This document shows positions 1 through 5,410 of a stretch of 5,485 nucleotides of DNA, in pieces; within the stretch, counting starts at the first letter, position 1, and every line of letters starts with the position of its first letter. The notes below the pieces were generated by a model. That model did not search any database, was not told the origin of the DNA, and saw nothing but the letters and a program-made list of their open reading frames with translations. A program made the position numbers and the translations under genes. Source of the stretch: Thermus sp. JCM 17653 (GTDB taxonomy: Bacteria > Deinococcota > Deinococci > Deinococcales > Thermaceae); assembly GCA_001311585.1 (NCBI GenBank), contig BBBN01000118.1, positions 1-5,485 on the forward strand, given 5' to 3'.

Positions 1-580
1 CTTTGGCCAAAAGGCCAGGGCGGAGGTAGAAAGGGTCGTGGCCGGCCTCGGGGGTTTCGGGAGGCTTAGGGCCTTTAGGACGGGGCTTTCCCTCCTCTCC
101 CCCCGGGCCAGGCCTCCACCTCGGCGAGGAGGGGGCGGTCCTCGGGGGCGGGCCTTCCCCCCTTCAGGCGCTCTAGAGCTCCTGGAAGGCCTTTTCCCGC
201 TCCGCCCGCTTCCTTTCCGCCGCCTTTAGGGCCTGAAGCTCCGCCCGGGTGCGGGCCCGGACCCCTTCCCCCTCGAGGACGAAGCGCTCCCCCTTCTGGG
301 CGAGGAGGTAGGCGCCCAGGGCGGCCTCCGGGGTGTAGGCCCCGTAGACCAGCTCGGCGAGCTCCCTAAGGCTCACCGTCTGCCCCTCCAGGAGTTCCCA
401 GGCGGCCTCCTCCTCCCCCTCGAGCACCTTTAGGTCCAAGGAGGCGGGCCCCGGGTGGAGGAAGAGGACGTCCTTGGGACGCACCCTCTGCCTCTCGCCC
501 CCGGGAAGCTCCAGCTCCAGGCGGCCTCCCTTCTCCTCGGCCAGGGCAGGCTTGCCTTTGTAGATGACGAGCGCGGCCAC
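1..580 (-). CDS. RNase II/RNB-family ribonuclease, N-terminal part; runs off the left edge, frameshifted
   Basis: Probable 3'-5' exoribonuclease of the RNase II/RNB family (RNA turnover, cytoplasmic); only the region before the catalytic domain is here. Translation begins at GTG 580 with AALVIYKGKPALAEE. This is followed by a small beta domain with VRPKDVLFLHPGP (about residues 33-45), then a helical part with ELAELVYGAYTPEAALGAYLL, RVRTRAELQA and a charged helix. This order matches the N-terminal helix-turn-helix-like region of RNase II variants in cyanobacteria and Deinococcus, recalled from family knowledge. The frame stops at TAG 175-173, but the same kind of protein continues in other frames: LERLKGGRPAPEDRPLLAEV (from 176), SPVLKALSL (near 87-61), then PETPEAGHDP (from 61). 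Each step fits one missing base. The catalytic RNB domain, with its metal-binding aspartates, would lie beyond the window. A true pseudogene cannot be excluded, but neighbouring genes show the same damage. Confidence 0.7.
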
Positions 581-587
581 GCCCCCC

Positions 588-593
588 AGGATA
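588..593 (-). promoter_or_regulatory. -10 box of a probable leaderless promoter for the RNB ribonuclease
   Basis: Read on the minus strand, TATCCT is followed by GGGGGGC (7 nt) and then the GTG start at 580. A -10 box this close places the transcription start at or within a base or two of the start codon, so the mRNA would be leaderless, as is common in Deinococcota. I see no -35 hexamer resembling TTGACA at 16-19 bp and no purine-rich ribosome-binding site. The assignment rests on the box and its spacing. Confidence 0.5.
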
Positions 594-602
594 CCGCCTG
601 GG

Positions 603-608
603 TATAGT
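603..608 (+). promoter_or_regulatory. -10 box of a probable leaderless promoter for the pepF-truD operon
   Basis: TATAGT (5 of 6 to TATAAT) is followed by GGGGGC (6 nt) and GTG at 615. It has the same arrangement as the divergent box at 588-593, so the two promoters sit back to back within 34 bp. No convincing -35 box is visible. The site also supports GTG 615 as the operon's first start, because an ATG at 564 would lie upstream of the box and inside the divergent gene. Confidence 0.55.
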
Positions 609-614
609 GGGGGC

Positions 615-2326
615 GTGGAGTGGGACCTCTCCGACCTCTATTCGGGCCCCAAGGATTCTGGGATCTTCCAGGACCTCGAGGCCGCCCTCGCCCTGGCGCA
701 GGGCCTAGACCCCCAGGGGCTTCTGGACCCAGCCCAGGCCCAGGAGCTCCTAAGCCGCTACGAGAAGGCCCTGGAGCTGGCCTACAAGCCCTTGAACTAC
801 GCGAGCCTCTACTTCGCCACCCGCACCCAAGACCCCGAGGCCAAGGCCCTCCTGGACCGGGTGCGGAGCCGGTTCACCGAGGTCAAAAACCGCCTCGTGC
901 CCCTGGAGGTGGCCCTGAGGAAGCTCCCCGAGGAGGCCTTCCAGAAGCTCCTGGGCCACCCGGGGCTATCCGACCTCCGCCACTTCCTGCAAAGGCAAAG
1001 GGCCTACGCCCCCCACACCCTCTCGGAGAGGGAGGAAGAGCTTTTGAACCTCAAGGCCCTGGTGGGAAGGAGCGCCTGGAGCCAGTTCTACACGGAGTAC
1101 ACGGGCCGCTTCCGCTTCCGGGTGGGGGAAAAGGAGCTCACGGAGATGGAGGTCCGGGCCCTCCGCCGCGACCCCAACCCCGAGGTGCGCCGGGAGGCCC
1201 ACCGGGCCCTTTACGGGAAGCTCCTCGCCGAGGCCCCCACCTTGAGCGCCGTCTTCAACGCGGTTTACCTGGATTATCTACAAGAGCTTCGCCTTAGGGG
1301 CTACCGCCACCCCTTGGAGCCCGTGGCCCTCCGGGACGAGGTGGAGGTGCGGGACATCGAGGCCCTCCTCTCGGCCACGGAAGGCTTCTATCCCCTGGTG
1401 GAGCGCTACTACCGCTGGAAGGCGGGAAGGCTCGGCCGGGAGAAGACCCCAAGCGAAGACCTGCTGGCACCTTTGGGAAAGAAGCCCAAGGTGCCCTTTG
1501 CGGAGGCCAAGGCCCTGGTGCTGGAGGCCTTCCGCCGCTTTTCCCCCGAGGTTGCGAGGATCGCCGGGGAGTTCTTTGAAGGGCGCTGGATAGACGTCTA
1601 CCCGAGGCCCGGCAAAAGGGGCGGGGCCTTCTGCTCAGGGGGGCTTCCCTCCACCCACCCCTACGTCCTCCTCAACCACACGGACGACCTGGATAGCGCC
1701 CACACCTTGGCCCACGAGCTCGGGCACGGGGTGCACTTCTACCTGGCCCGCAAGCAGCGCCTCCTCAACTTCGGGGCCTCCACCCCCCTGGCCGAGACCG
1801 CCAGCGTCTTCGCCGAGATCCTCCTGGACGACCTCCTCCTGGAGAGGCTTTCCGGGGAGGAAAGGACCCTCCTCCTGGCGGAAAGGGTGGAGGACGCCAT
1901 CGGCACCCTCTTCCGCCAGGTGATGTACACCTTCTTTGAGCGAAGAAGCCTCGAGGCCCGGAAAGAAGCCGCCCTCTCCCCGGAGGACTTCCACCGGATC
2001 TGGCAGGAGGAACAGGCGAGGCTCTACGGGGAGGCGGTGGCCTGGACGGAGCTGGACCAGGCGGCCTGGGCGGGCATCCCCCACTTCGTCCACTACCGCT
2101 TCTACACCTATAGCTACGCCCTGGGCTATTTGGTGGTCCTCGCCCTCTACGGCAAGTACCGGGAGGAGGGAAAGGCCTTCGTGCCCAAGTACCTGCGGAT
2201 TTTGGAGGCCGGGGAGAGCGCTAGCCCCAAGGAGATCCTGGCGGAGGCCGGGGTGGAGCTTGGCTCCGAGCCTTCTTCCGCTACGGCTTCGGCGTCCTGG
2301 AGTCTTGGCTTGAGGCCCTCCCTTAG
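615..2326 (+). CDS. pepF: M3-family zinc oligoendopeptidase (PepF-like)
   Basis: Cytoplasmic zinc metallopeptidase of the thimet/oligoendopeptidase F family (M3), which cleaves short peptides. Starting at GTG 615 the protein opens EWDLSDLY, the usual N-terminus of this family. The zinc site is HELGH (residues 367-371) preceded by HTLA, with the third ligand probably Glu394 in [10 protein letters not shown]. The C-terminal substrate-binding motif [13 protein letters not shown] is present. One base appears lost near 2268-2272 (GAGCCTTC, where GAG GCC TTC is expected). Restoring it ends the protein in [18 protein letters not shown] with stop TAG 2324-2326, about 570 aa and normal for the family. 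Without the correction the frame runs to 2336 with a low-complexity Ser/Ala tail unlike the family. The 17 in-frame codons before 615 (from ATG 564) overlap the divergent gene and are unlikely to be translated. truD follows 14 bp after the corrected stop. Confidence 0.92.
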
Positions 2327-2331
2327 GGGAG
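2326..2331 (+). promoter_or_regulatory. Shine-Dalgarno site for truD
   Basis: GGGGAG lies 9 nt before the ATG at 2341, overlapping the last base of the corrected pepF stop codon. truD therefore has a conventional ribosome-binding site, as expected for a downstream operon gene. The first genes at the divergent promoters have none. Confidence 0.6.
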
Positions 2332-2340
2332 AATAGGGGG

Positions 2341-3387
2341 ATGGACCTCGTTTACCGGCCCGAGCGCTACCCCTTCCTCACGGGGGACCTCCCCGGGGTG
2401 GGGGGGGAGATCCGGGCGAAGCCCGAGGACTTCCAGGTGGAGGAGGTGCCCGCCTACCTTCCACGGGGGAGGGGGAGCACCTCTACCTCCTCCTGGAGAA
2501 GGAGGGCCGCACCACCCGGGAGGTCTTGGAGTTCCTGCGGGACGAGGTGGGGGTGCCCGAAAAGGAGATCGGGGTGGCGGGTCTCAAGGACAAGCACGCC
2601 AAAACCCGCCAGTGGTTCTCCATCCCGAGGAAATACGAGGACGCCCTCTGCCTTTTGGAGAACCTACGGGGCGTGCGGCTCCTTGCCGCCGACCTCCACA
2701 CCCACAAGCTCAGGACGGGGCACCTCAAGGGGAACCGCTTCCGCGTCCTCATCCGTAGCCCCAAGGGGGGCCTCCCCGAGGCGGAGGCGGTCCTCAGGCG
2801 CCTTGCGGAGAGGGGTGTCCCCAACTACTACGGCCCCCAGCGCTTCGGCCTTGGGGGGTTAAACCCGGTCAGGGGCTACAAGCTGGTGAAGGAGGGGAAG
2901 GGTCGGGGAAGCCCCTGGCTCAAGCGCTTCCTCATCGGAAGCTCCAGAGCCTCCTCTTCAACGACTGGGTGGCCCTGAGGATGGCGCGGGGCCTTTACGA
3001 CCGGGTGGTTCCCGGGGACTGGGCCAAAAAGCACGCCACGGAGGGGAGTTCCTGGTGGAACGCCCGGAGGAAGCGGAGCGCGCCCTGAGGCTGGAGATCA
3101 GCGCCACGGGCCCCCTCTTCGGCAAGAAGTACCCCGAGGCCCAAGGGGAGGCGAGGGCCATGGAGGACGAGGTCCTCGCCCGCTACGGCCTCAAGCGGGA
3201 AGACTTCCGGGCGAGGCGGGGTGCCCGGAGGCCCATCCGGGTCCCCCTCTCGGAGTGGAAGGTGGAGGAGGCCCCGGAGGGGCTTTGGCTGAGCTTCTTC
3301 CTGCCCAAGGGGAGCTACGCCACGAGCCTCCTGAGGGAGGTAATGAAAAAGGAGGTGGACGCCCTCGAGGGCGAGGAAGGGGAGTGA
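2341..3387 (+). CDS. truD: tRNA pseudouridine(13) synthase TruD, broken by three single-base frameshifts
   Basis: Isomerises uridine 13 of certain tRNAs to pseudouridine. The pieces, in order, are as follows. From ATG 2341 comes [20 protein letters not shown] then [14 protein letters not shown]. From about 2463, in the next frame, comes the catalytic motif [11 protein letters not shown], whose Asp is residue 84 after correction and equivalent to the catalytic Asp80 of the E. coli enzyme, and then NYYGPQRFG. From about 2939 comes [20 protein letters not shown] and GDWAKKHAT. From about 3041 comes [15 protein letters not shown] through [20 protein letters not shown] to TGA 3385-3387. Breaks lie near 2461 (TTCCACG for TTCCCACG), 2936-2940 (CGGAAG for CGGGAAG) and 3041 (ACGGAGG for ACGGGAGG). 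Each needs one added base, and together they give 349 aa, the usual TruD length. Sequencing error is likelier than decay because every segment keeps its conserved motifs. It is transcribed with pepF. Confidence 0.92.
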
Positions 3388-3390
3388 TAC

Positions 3391-3420
3391 CCCCCATGCT
3401 GGCCCAAACCAGCATGGGGG
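3391..3420 (+). terminator. Strong hairpin just after truD, no T-tract
   Basis: CCCCCATGCTGG (3391-3402) and CCAGCATGGGGG (3409-3420) form a perfect 12-bp stem around a CCCAAA loop, beginning 3 nt after the truD stop. The following bases are CCCCGGGAAG, so it lacks the U-tract of a classical intrinsic terminator. It probably ends or protects the pepF-truD mRNA. It could also act as a back-up stop for leftward transcripts that pass the 3455-3481 hairpin. Confidence 0.6.
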
Positions 3421-3447
3421 CCCCGGGAAGCCAAGGAAATGGAGTGC

Positions 3448-3481
3448 AAATAAAGAGGGAGGATGCTGTCCATCCTCCCTC
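3448..3481 (-). terminator. Intrinsic terminator of the leftward beta-barrel gene
   Basis: On the minus strand GAGGGAGGATG (3481-3471), loop GACAG and CATCCTCCCTC (3465-3455) form an 11-bp perfect stem. It is followed directly by TTTATTT (3454-3448). The stem starts 9 nt after the corrected stop codon (3493-3491). The T-rich tail is present only in the leftward direction, so this terminates the minus-strand operon. The gap 3388-3490 holds this site, the truD hairpin and nothing else I recognise. Confidence 0.8.
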
Positions 3482-3490
3482 CTAGCTTCC

Positions 3491-3930
3491 CTAGAAACGG
3501 AACCCCAGCTTCAGCTGGGCCGCCAGCTTGCCCCCCGCAAGGCCCAAGTCCCCGCCTACGAACGCCGGGACATTCAGGAGGAGGCCAGATCGTATTCGGC
3601 GTCCGCCCGGAAGTAGAGGGCCAGGTTGCCAAAGTTAAACCCGGGAACGACCACCCCCAGCCCGGCCCCCGCCCTAAGCCCCTCGGCCACCGGGTAAAGG
3701 TAACGGAAGAGGAAGGCTCCGTTCACGTTGCCGTTCACGTCGTAGGCCAGGTCCAAGGCCGGCCGCACCTCCCCCACCGGGGGCTGGAAAAGGAGGCAGT
3801 GCCAGGAAGCCTCCAGCCCAAACCCCTGGGTGCCGCCCACCACCGCCAAGGAGGGCTTTAGGGTATCCAGGGATACCTGCGCCGAGGCCAAACCCATGGC
3901 CGCCACCAGAAGAATTAGGGTTTTTCTCAT
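3491..3930 (-). CDS. Small secreted, probably outer-membrane beta-barrel-like protein (frameshift near C-terminus)
   Basis: Unassigned exported protein of about 146 aa after correction. ATG 3930 is chosen because GGGAGGT (3944-3938) lies 7 nt upstream and the protein then starts with a textbook signal peptide: MRK, a hydrophobic run LILLVAAMGLA, and an ASA|Q cleavage site after about residue 17. The mature part alternates short strands and turns rich in Gly, aromatics and Leu (YGLEAS-like GFGLEAS, LDLAYDVNGNVNG, AFLFRYLYPV, GAGLGVVVPGF, LALYFRADAEYDL). The open frame stops at TGA 3576-3574, but one lost base near 3577-3585 explains it. The next frame continues NVPAFVGGDLGLAGGKLAA then QLKLGFRF and TAG 3493-3491, ending in a C-terminal Phe as is typical of outer-membrane barrel proteins. 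Barrel fold and location are inferred; the exact role is unknown. The gene lies 26 bp downstream of the short alpha/beta-fold gene and has its own possible promoter and terminator. Confidence 0.75.
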
Positions 3931-3950
3931 ACCGCGCACCTCCCGGGCGT

Positions 3951-3980
3951 ATCCTATCATAACCCTAAGGCTCTCTGCAA
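3951..3980 (-). promoter_or_regulatory. Possible promoter for the beta-barrel gene
   Basis: Reading leftward, TTGCAG (3980-3975) is followed after 18 bp by TAGGAT (3956-3951). An alternative -10 box, TATGAT (3961-3956), lies next to it but leaves only 13 bp to TTGCAG. The elements overlap the end of the upstream short alpha/beta-fold gene. The match to consensus is modest (three to four of six bases in each box), so co-transcription from the upstream gene is equally possible. Confidence 0.35.
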
Positions 3981-4319
3981 CGCCGCCTTTAAATCCTCTG
4001 CCAAAAAGACCTCATACCCCCTCTCCGCCAAAACCGCCCCCACCGCCTCCCCCACCCCCCCGCACCAGGAGGGGTGGCGAGCCCAGGTTCAGCATCACCA
4101 AAAAGCCCGCCACGTACTCGGCCACCTCCTCCGGGGCCAGGGAAGGCCCTCCGGTACGGCCAAAGCCGGGGAGGTCCAGGAGGTAAAAAGTGTACCCCCC
4201 AGGGAGGTCCTCAGGCCAACGGGAGGCCTCCTCCGCCAGGAGGACCACCACCGGGCCTCGCCCCACCCGGTCGAAGACCAGGTTCAGGCCGTAGAGGTGG
4301 AGGTAGCCCGTGCGCTCAT
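3957..4319 (-). CDS. Short alpha/beta-hydrolase-fold protein lacking the nucleophile (two frameshifts)
   Basis: About 120 aa after correction. The ATG at 4319 overlaps the TGA of the upstream hydrolase (ATGA), with GGGAGGG 8 nt before it. One base seems lost just after the start (ATGAGCGCACG, perhaps for ATG AGG CGC ACG), giving MRRTGYLHLYGLNLVFDRVG. The frame then shows YTFYLLDLPGFGRTGGPSLA, the strand-turn DLPGFGR signature of alpha/beta hydrolases. The open frame then runs into a spurious poly-glycine tail at the C-run 4055-4061. Removing one base gives LLVRGVGEAVGAVLAERGYE and FLAEDLKAALQRALGL to TGA 3959-3957, which is clearly more protein-like. Where GxSxG should fall there is LLVRGVGEA, with no Ser, and no cap, Asp or His follows, so hydrolase activity is doubtful. 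From memory and unverified, it resembles T. thermophilus TTHA1544, a protein of about 130 aa solved by structural genomics. Confidence 0.75.
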
Positions 4320-4948
4320 AGGGCGAGCCCTCCCGGCAAGGGGCGGAACCCCTCCCCCAGGAGGAAGTCCGCCACCAGGTCCCGGACCTCCTCCTGGGCC
4401 TCCCAGGGCACCAGGTGCCCGGCCTCGTCCACCACGAAGCGGAGGGCCTCCCCCTTGGCGAAGTCCGCCACCTTGGCCCCGTGAAGGGGCGGGGTGAAGG
4501 CGTCCAAGGCCCCCTGGACCACGAGGACCCGGGCCTCGGTGCCCCTAAGCCAGCGCCTTTCGTCGGCCAGGGCCTCGAGGCGCGCAAGCCACCGCCAAAG
4601 CCCCGCCTCCCCCAGGCCCTCCCTCCAGGCCTCATAGATCTCCTCGCTCCCCACGCTCAAGGCCCCGAAGAAGAGGGCCCGGCCCACCCGGGCAAACCCC
4701 TCCACCCCGCCCTGCTCCAGGCCGAAGCGCAAGGCGCCAAGCCGCGCCGAAAGCAGCGCGTCCCGGAAGAGGACCGGGGAGAGGAGGACGAGGCTTCTCG
4801 CCCCCTCCCGGAAGGCCACCTTCAGCGCGTCCAAGGCCCCCTCGGCGAAGGCCACGAGGTGGAGCCCCTCCTCCGAGGGGAGGTCCAAGAGGAAGTCCAG
4901 CCCCGCCGGGGGGGCGAGGAGGCCGGGAAAGAGCCGGATCTCGCCCAC
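4316..4948 (-). CDS. Compact alpha/beta-hydrolase-fold protein with Ala at the nucleophile position
   Basis: About 210 aa, read without any frame correction. GTG 4948 is preferred because a TATAAA box ends 6 nt before it; upstream in-frame codons (from 5107) are antisense to the thioesterase gene. The C-terminal half carries hydrolase signatures: VLVVQGALDAFTPP with the acid-position Asp149, and DEAGHLVPWEAQEEV with His178 followed by a final helix. Between these and the elbow is a helical cap (about residues 60-130) rich in Gly, Leu, Arg and Trp. The nucleophile elbow appears to be LVAFAEGALDA. The Ser of GxSxG is replaced by Ala35 (codon GCC; TCC would be Ser), and the first Gly by Ala. Only about 30 residues precede the elbow, so the usual N-terminal strands are shortened. 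Substrate unknown; it may be non-catalytic or binding-only. It is coupled by ATGA overlap to the short alpha/beta-fold gene downstream and diverges from the thioesterase. Confidence 0.8.
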   Translation of the reverse strand: MGEIRLFPGLLAPPAGLDFLLDLPSEEGLHLVAFAEGALDALKVAFREGARSLVLLSPVLFRDALLSARLGALRFGLEQGGVEGFARVGRALFFGALSVGSEEIYEAWREGLGEAGLWRWLARLEALADERRWLRGTEARVLVVQGALDAFTPPLHGAKVADFAKGEALRFVVDEAGHLVPWEAQEEVRDLVADFLLGEGFRPLPGGLAL

Positions 4949-4954
4949 GGCCCC

Positions 4955-4960
4955 TTTATA
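4955..4960 (-). promoter_or_regulatory. -10 box of a probable leaderless promoter for the alpha/beta-hydrolase gene
   Basis: On the minus strand TATAAA is followed by GGGGCC (6 nt) and GTG 4948. TTGACC lies upstream at 4980-4975 but only 14 bp from the box, shorter than a normal spacer. Its first four bases, TATA, are shared with the opposing box at 4957-4962. Confidence 0.55.
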
Positions 4961-4962
4961 CT
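4957..4962 (+). promoter_or_regulatory. -10 box of a probable leaderless promoter for the thioesterase gene
   Basis: TATACT (4957-4962) is followed by CCAGGGC (7 nt) and ATG 4970. No -35 box or Shine-Dalgarno site with good spacing is visible. It overlaps the opposing -10 box by four bases, TATA at 4957-4960. Confidence 0.55.
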
Positions 4963-4969
4963 CCAGGGC

Positions 4970-5359
4970 ATGGAGGTCAAGGCCTTCCTGGAGCGGGAAA
5001 CCCTGGACCGGACCCTGGGGGTCCGCTACCTCAAGGCGGAGAAGGACGAGGTGGTGGCGGAACTTATGGTCACGCCCAAGGTCCACCAGCCCTTCGGCTT
5101 CCTCCACGGGGGGGCCACGGTGGCCCTGGCGGAGAGCGTGGCGAGCGTGGGGGGGTTTCTGAACTGCCCCCGGGGCACGCCGCCTTCGGGCTGGAGATCA
5201 ACTGCAACCACCTCCGCAAGAAGCGGGAAGGGACGATCCGGGCCGTGGGCCGGCCCCTCCACGTGGGCCGCACCACCCAGGTCTGGGAGGTGAAGGTCTA
5301 CGACGAGGAGGGGCGCCTCGTGGCCGCGAGCCGCTGCACCCTGGCCGTGGTCCCCCTAG
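4970..5359 (+). CDS. Hotdog-fold acyl-CoA thioesterase, YdiI/MenI-like (frameshifted)
   Basis: Hydrolyses an acyl- or aroyl-CoA thioester. ATG 4970 starts MEVKAFLERETLDRTLGVRY. The active-site segment HQPFGFLHGGATVALAES is seen, with Gln40, His46 and Glu55 matching the catalytic positions of E. coli YdiI (MenI). After about 5167-5175 the frame changes by one lost base (TGCCCCCGGGGCAC, probably one C short). It continues HAAFGLEINCNHLRKKREG, RPLHVGRTTQVWEVKVYDEE and AASRCTLAVVP, again as in YdiI. The family ends about here. The observed frame stays open to the window edge with non-Thermus-like codons, but removing one C from 5352-5356 gives VVP and TAG 5357-5359, about 129 aa. YdiI-type enzymes act on 1,4-dihydroxy-2-naphthoyl-CoA in menaquinone synthesis, and Thermus uses menaquinone. 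That substrate is possible but not shown, since close relatives act on other thioesters. Confidence 0.85.
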
Positions 5360-5410
5360 AACCAGCCAGGAGCCAGCGTAGCCAGTTCCCGCCCAAAAAC
5401 CCCTCGTCCC
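5360..5410. other. Convergent intergenic gap with three AGCCAG copies
   Basis: This short gap lies between the presumed thioesterase stop and the end of the gene entering from the right. AGCCAG occurs at 5364-5369, 5371-5376 and 5380-5385. A run of five A (5395-5399) reads as TTTTT in the leftward direction just after a GGGG, but I find no convincing stem before it, so a terminator is only possible. Confidence 0.4.

Noticed and set aside
564..614. N-terminal extension of pepF from ATG 564
   Set aside because: It overlaps the divergent ribonuclease start, lies upstream of the TATAGT box, and has no family similarity. GTG 615 gives the standard family N-terminus.
620..2313. Open frames inside pepF on both strands (for example 620-1297 plus and 1635-2093 minus)
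   Set aside because: They are low-complexity Pro/Gly/Arg or Val/Glu shadows of a clearly conserved gene, as expected in high-G+C DNA.
2461..3046. Programmed frameshifting in truD, as in Thermus dnaX
   Set aside because: The break sites are short C or G runs, not long A-tracts or slippery heptamers. There are three of them, and unrelated genes nearby show the same type of break.
4012..4070. Poly-glycine C-terminal tail on the short alpha/beta-fold protein
   Set aside because: It appears only after a 7-base C-run (4055-4061). Dropping one base gives an ordinary protein end with typical codons and a stop near the next gene, so the tail is a frame artefact.
4415..4969. Long rightward open frame continuous with the thioesterase, suggesting a 292-aa fusion
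   Set aside because: The part before 4970 is antisense to the intact hydrolase and is rich in Pro, Gly and Arg. The hotdog family starts at about the ATG at 4970, where a -10 box also lies.
3957..5359. A menaquinone cluster made of a MenI-like thioesterase and MenH-like hydrolases
   Set aside because: The alpha/beta proteins lack the nucleophile serine that MenH needs, and no other men gene is in view. The link rests only on adjacency.
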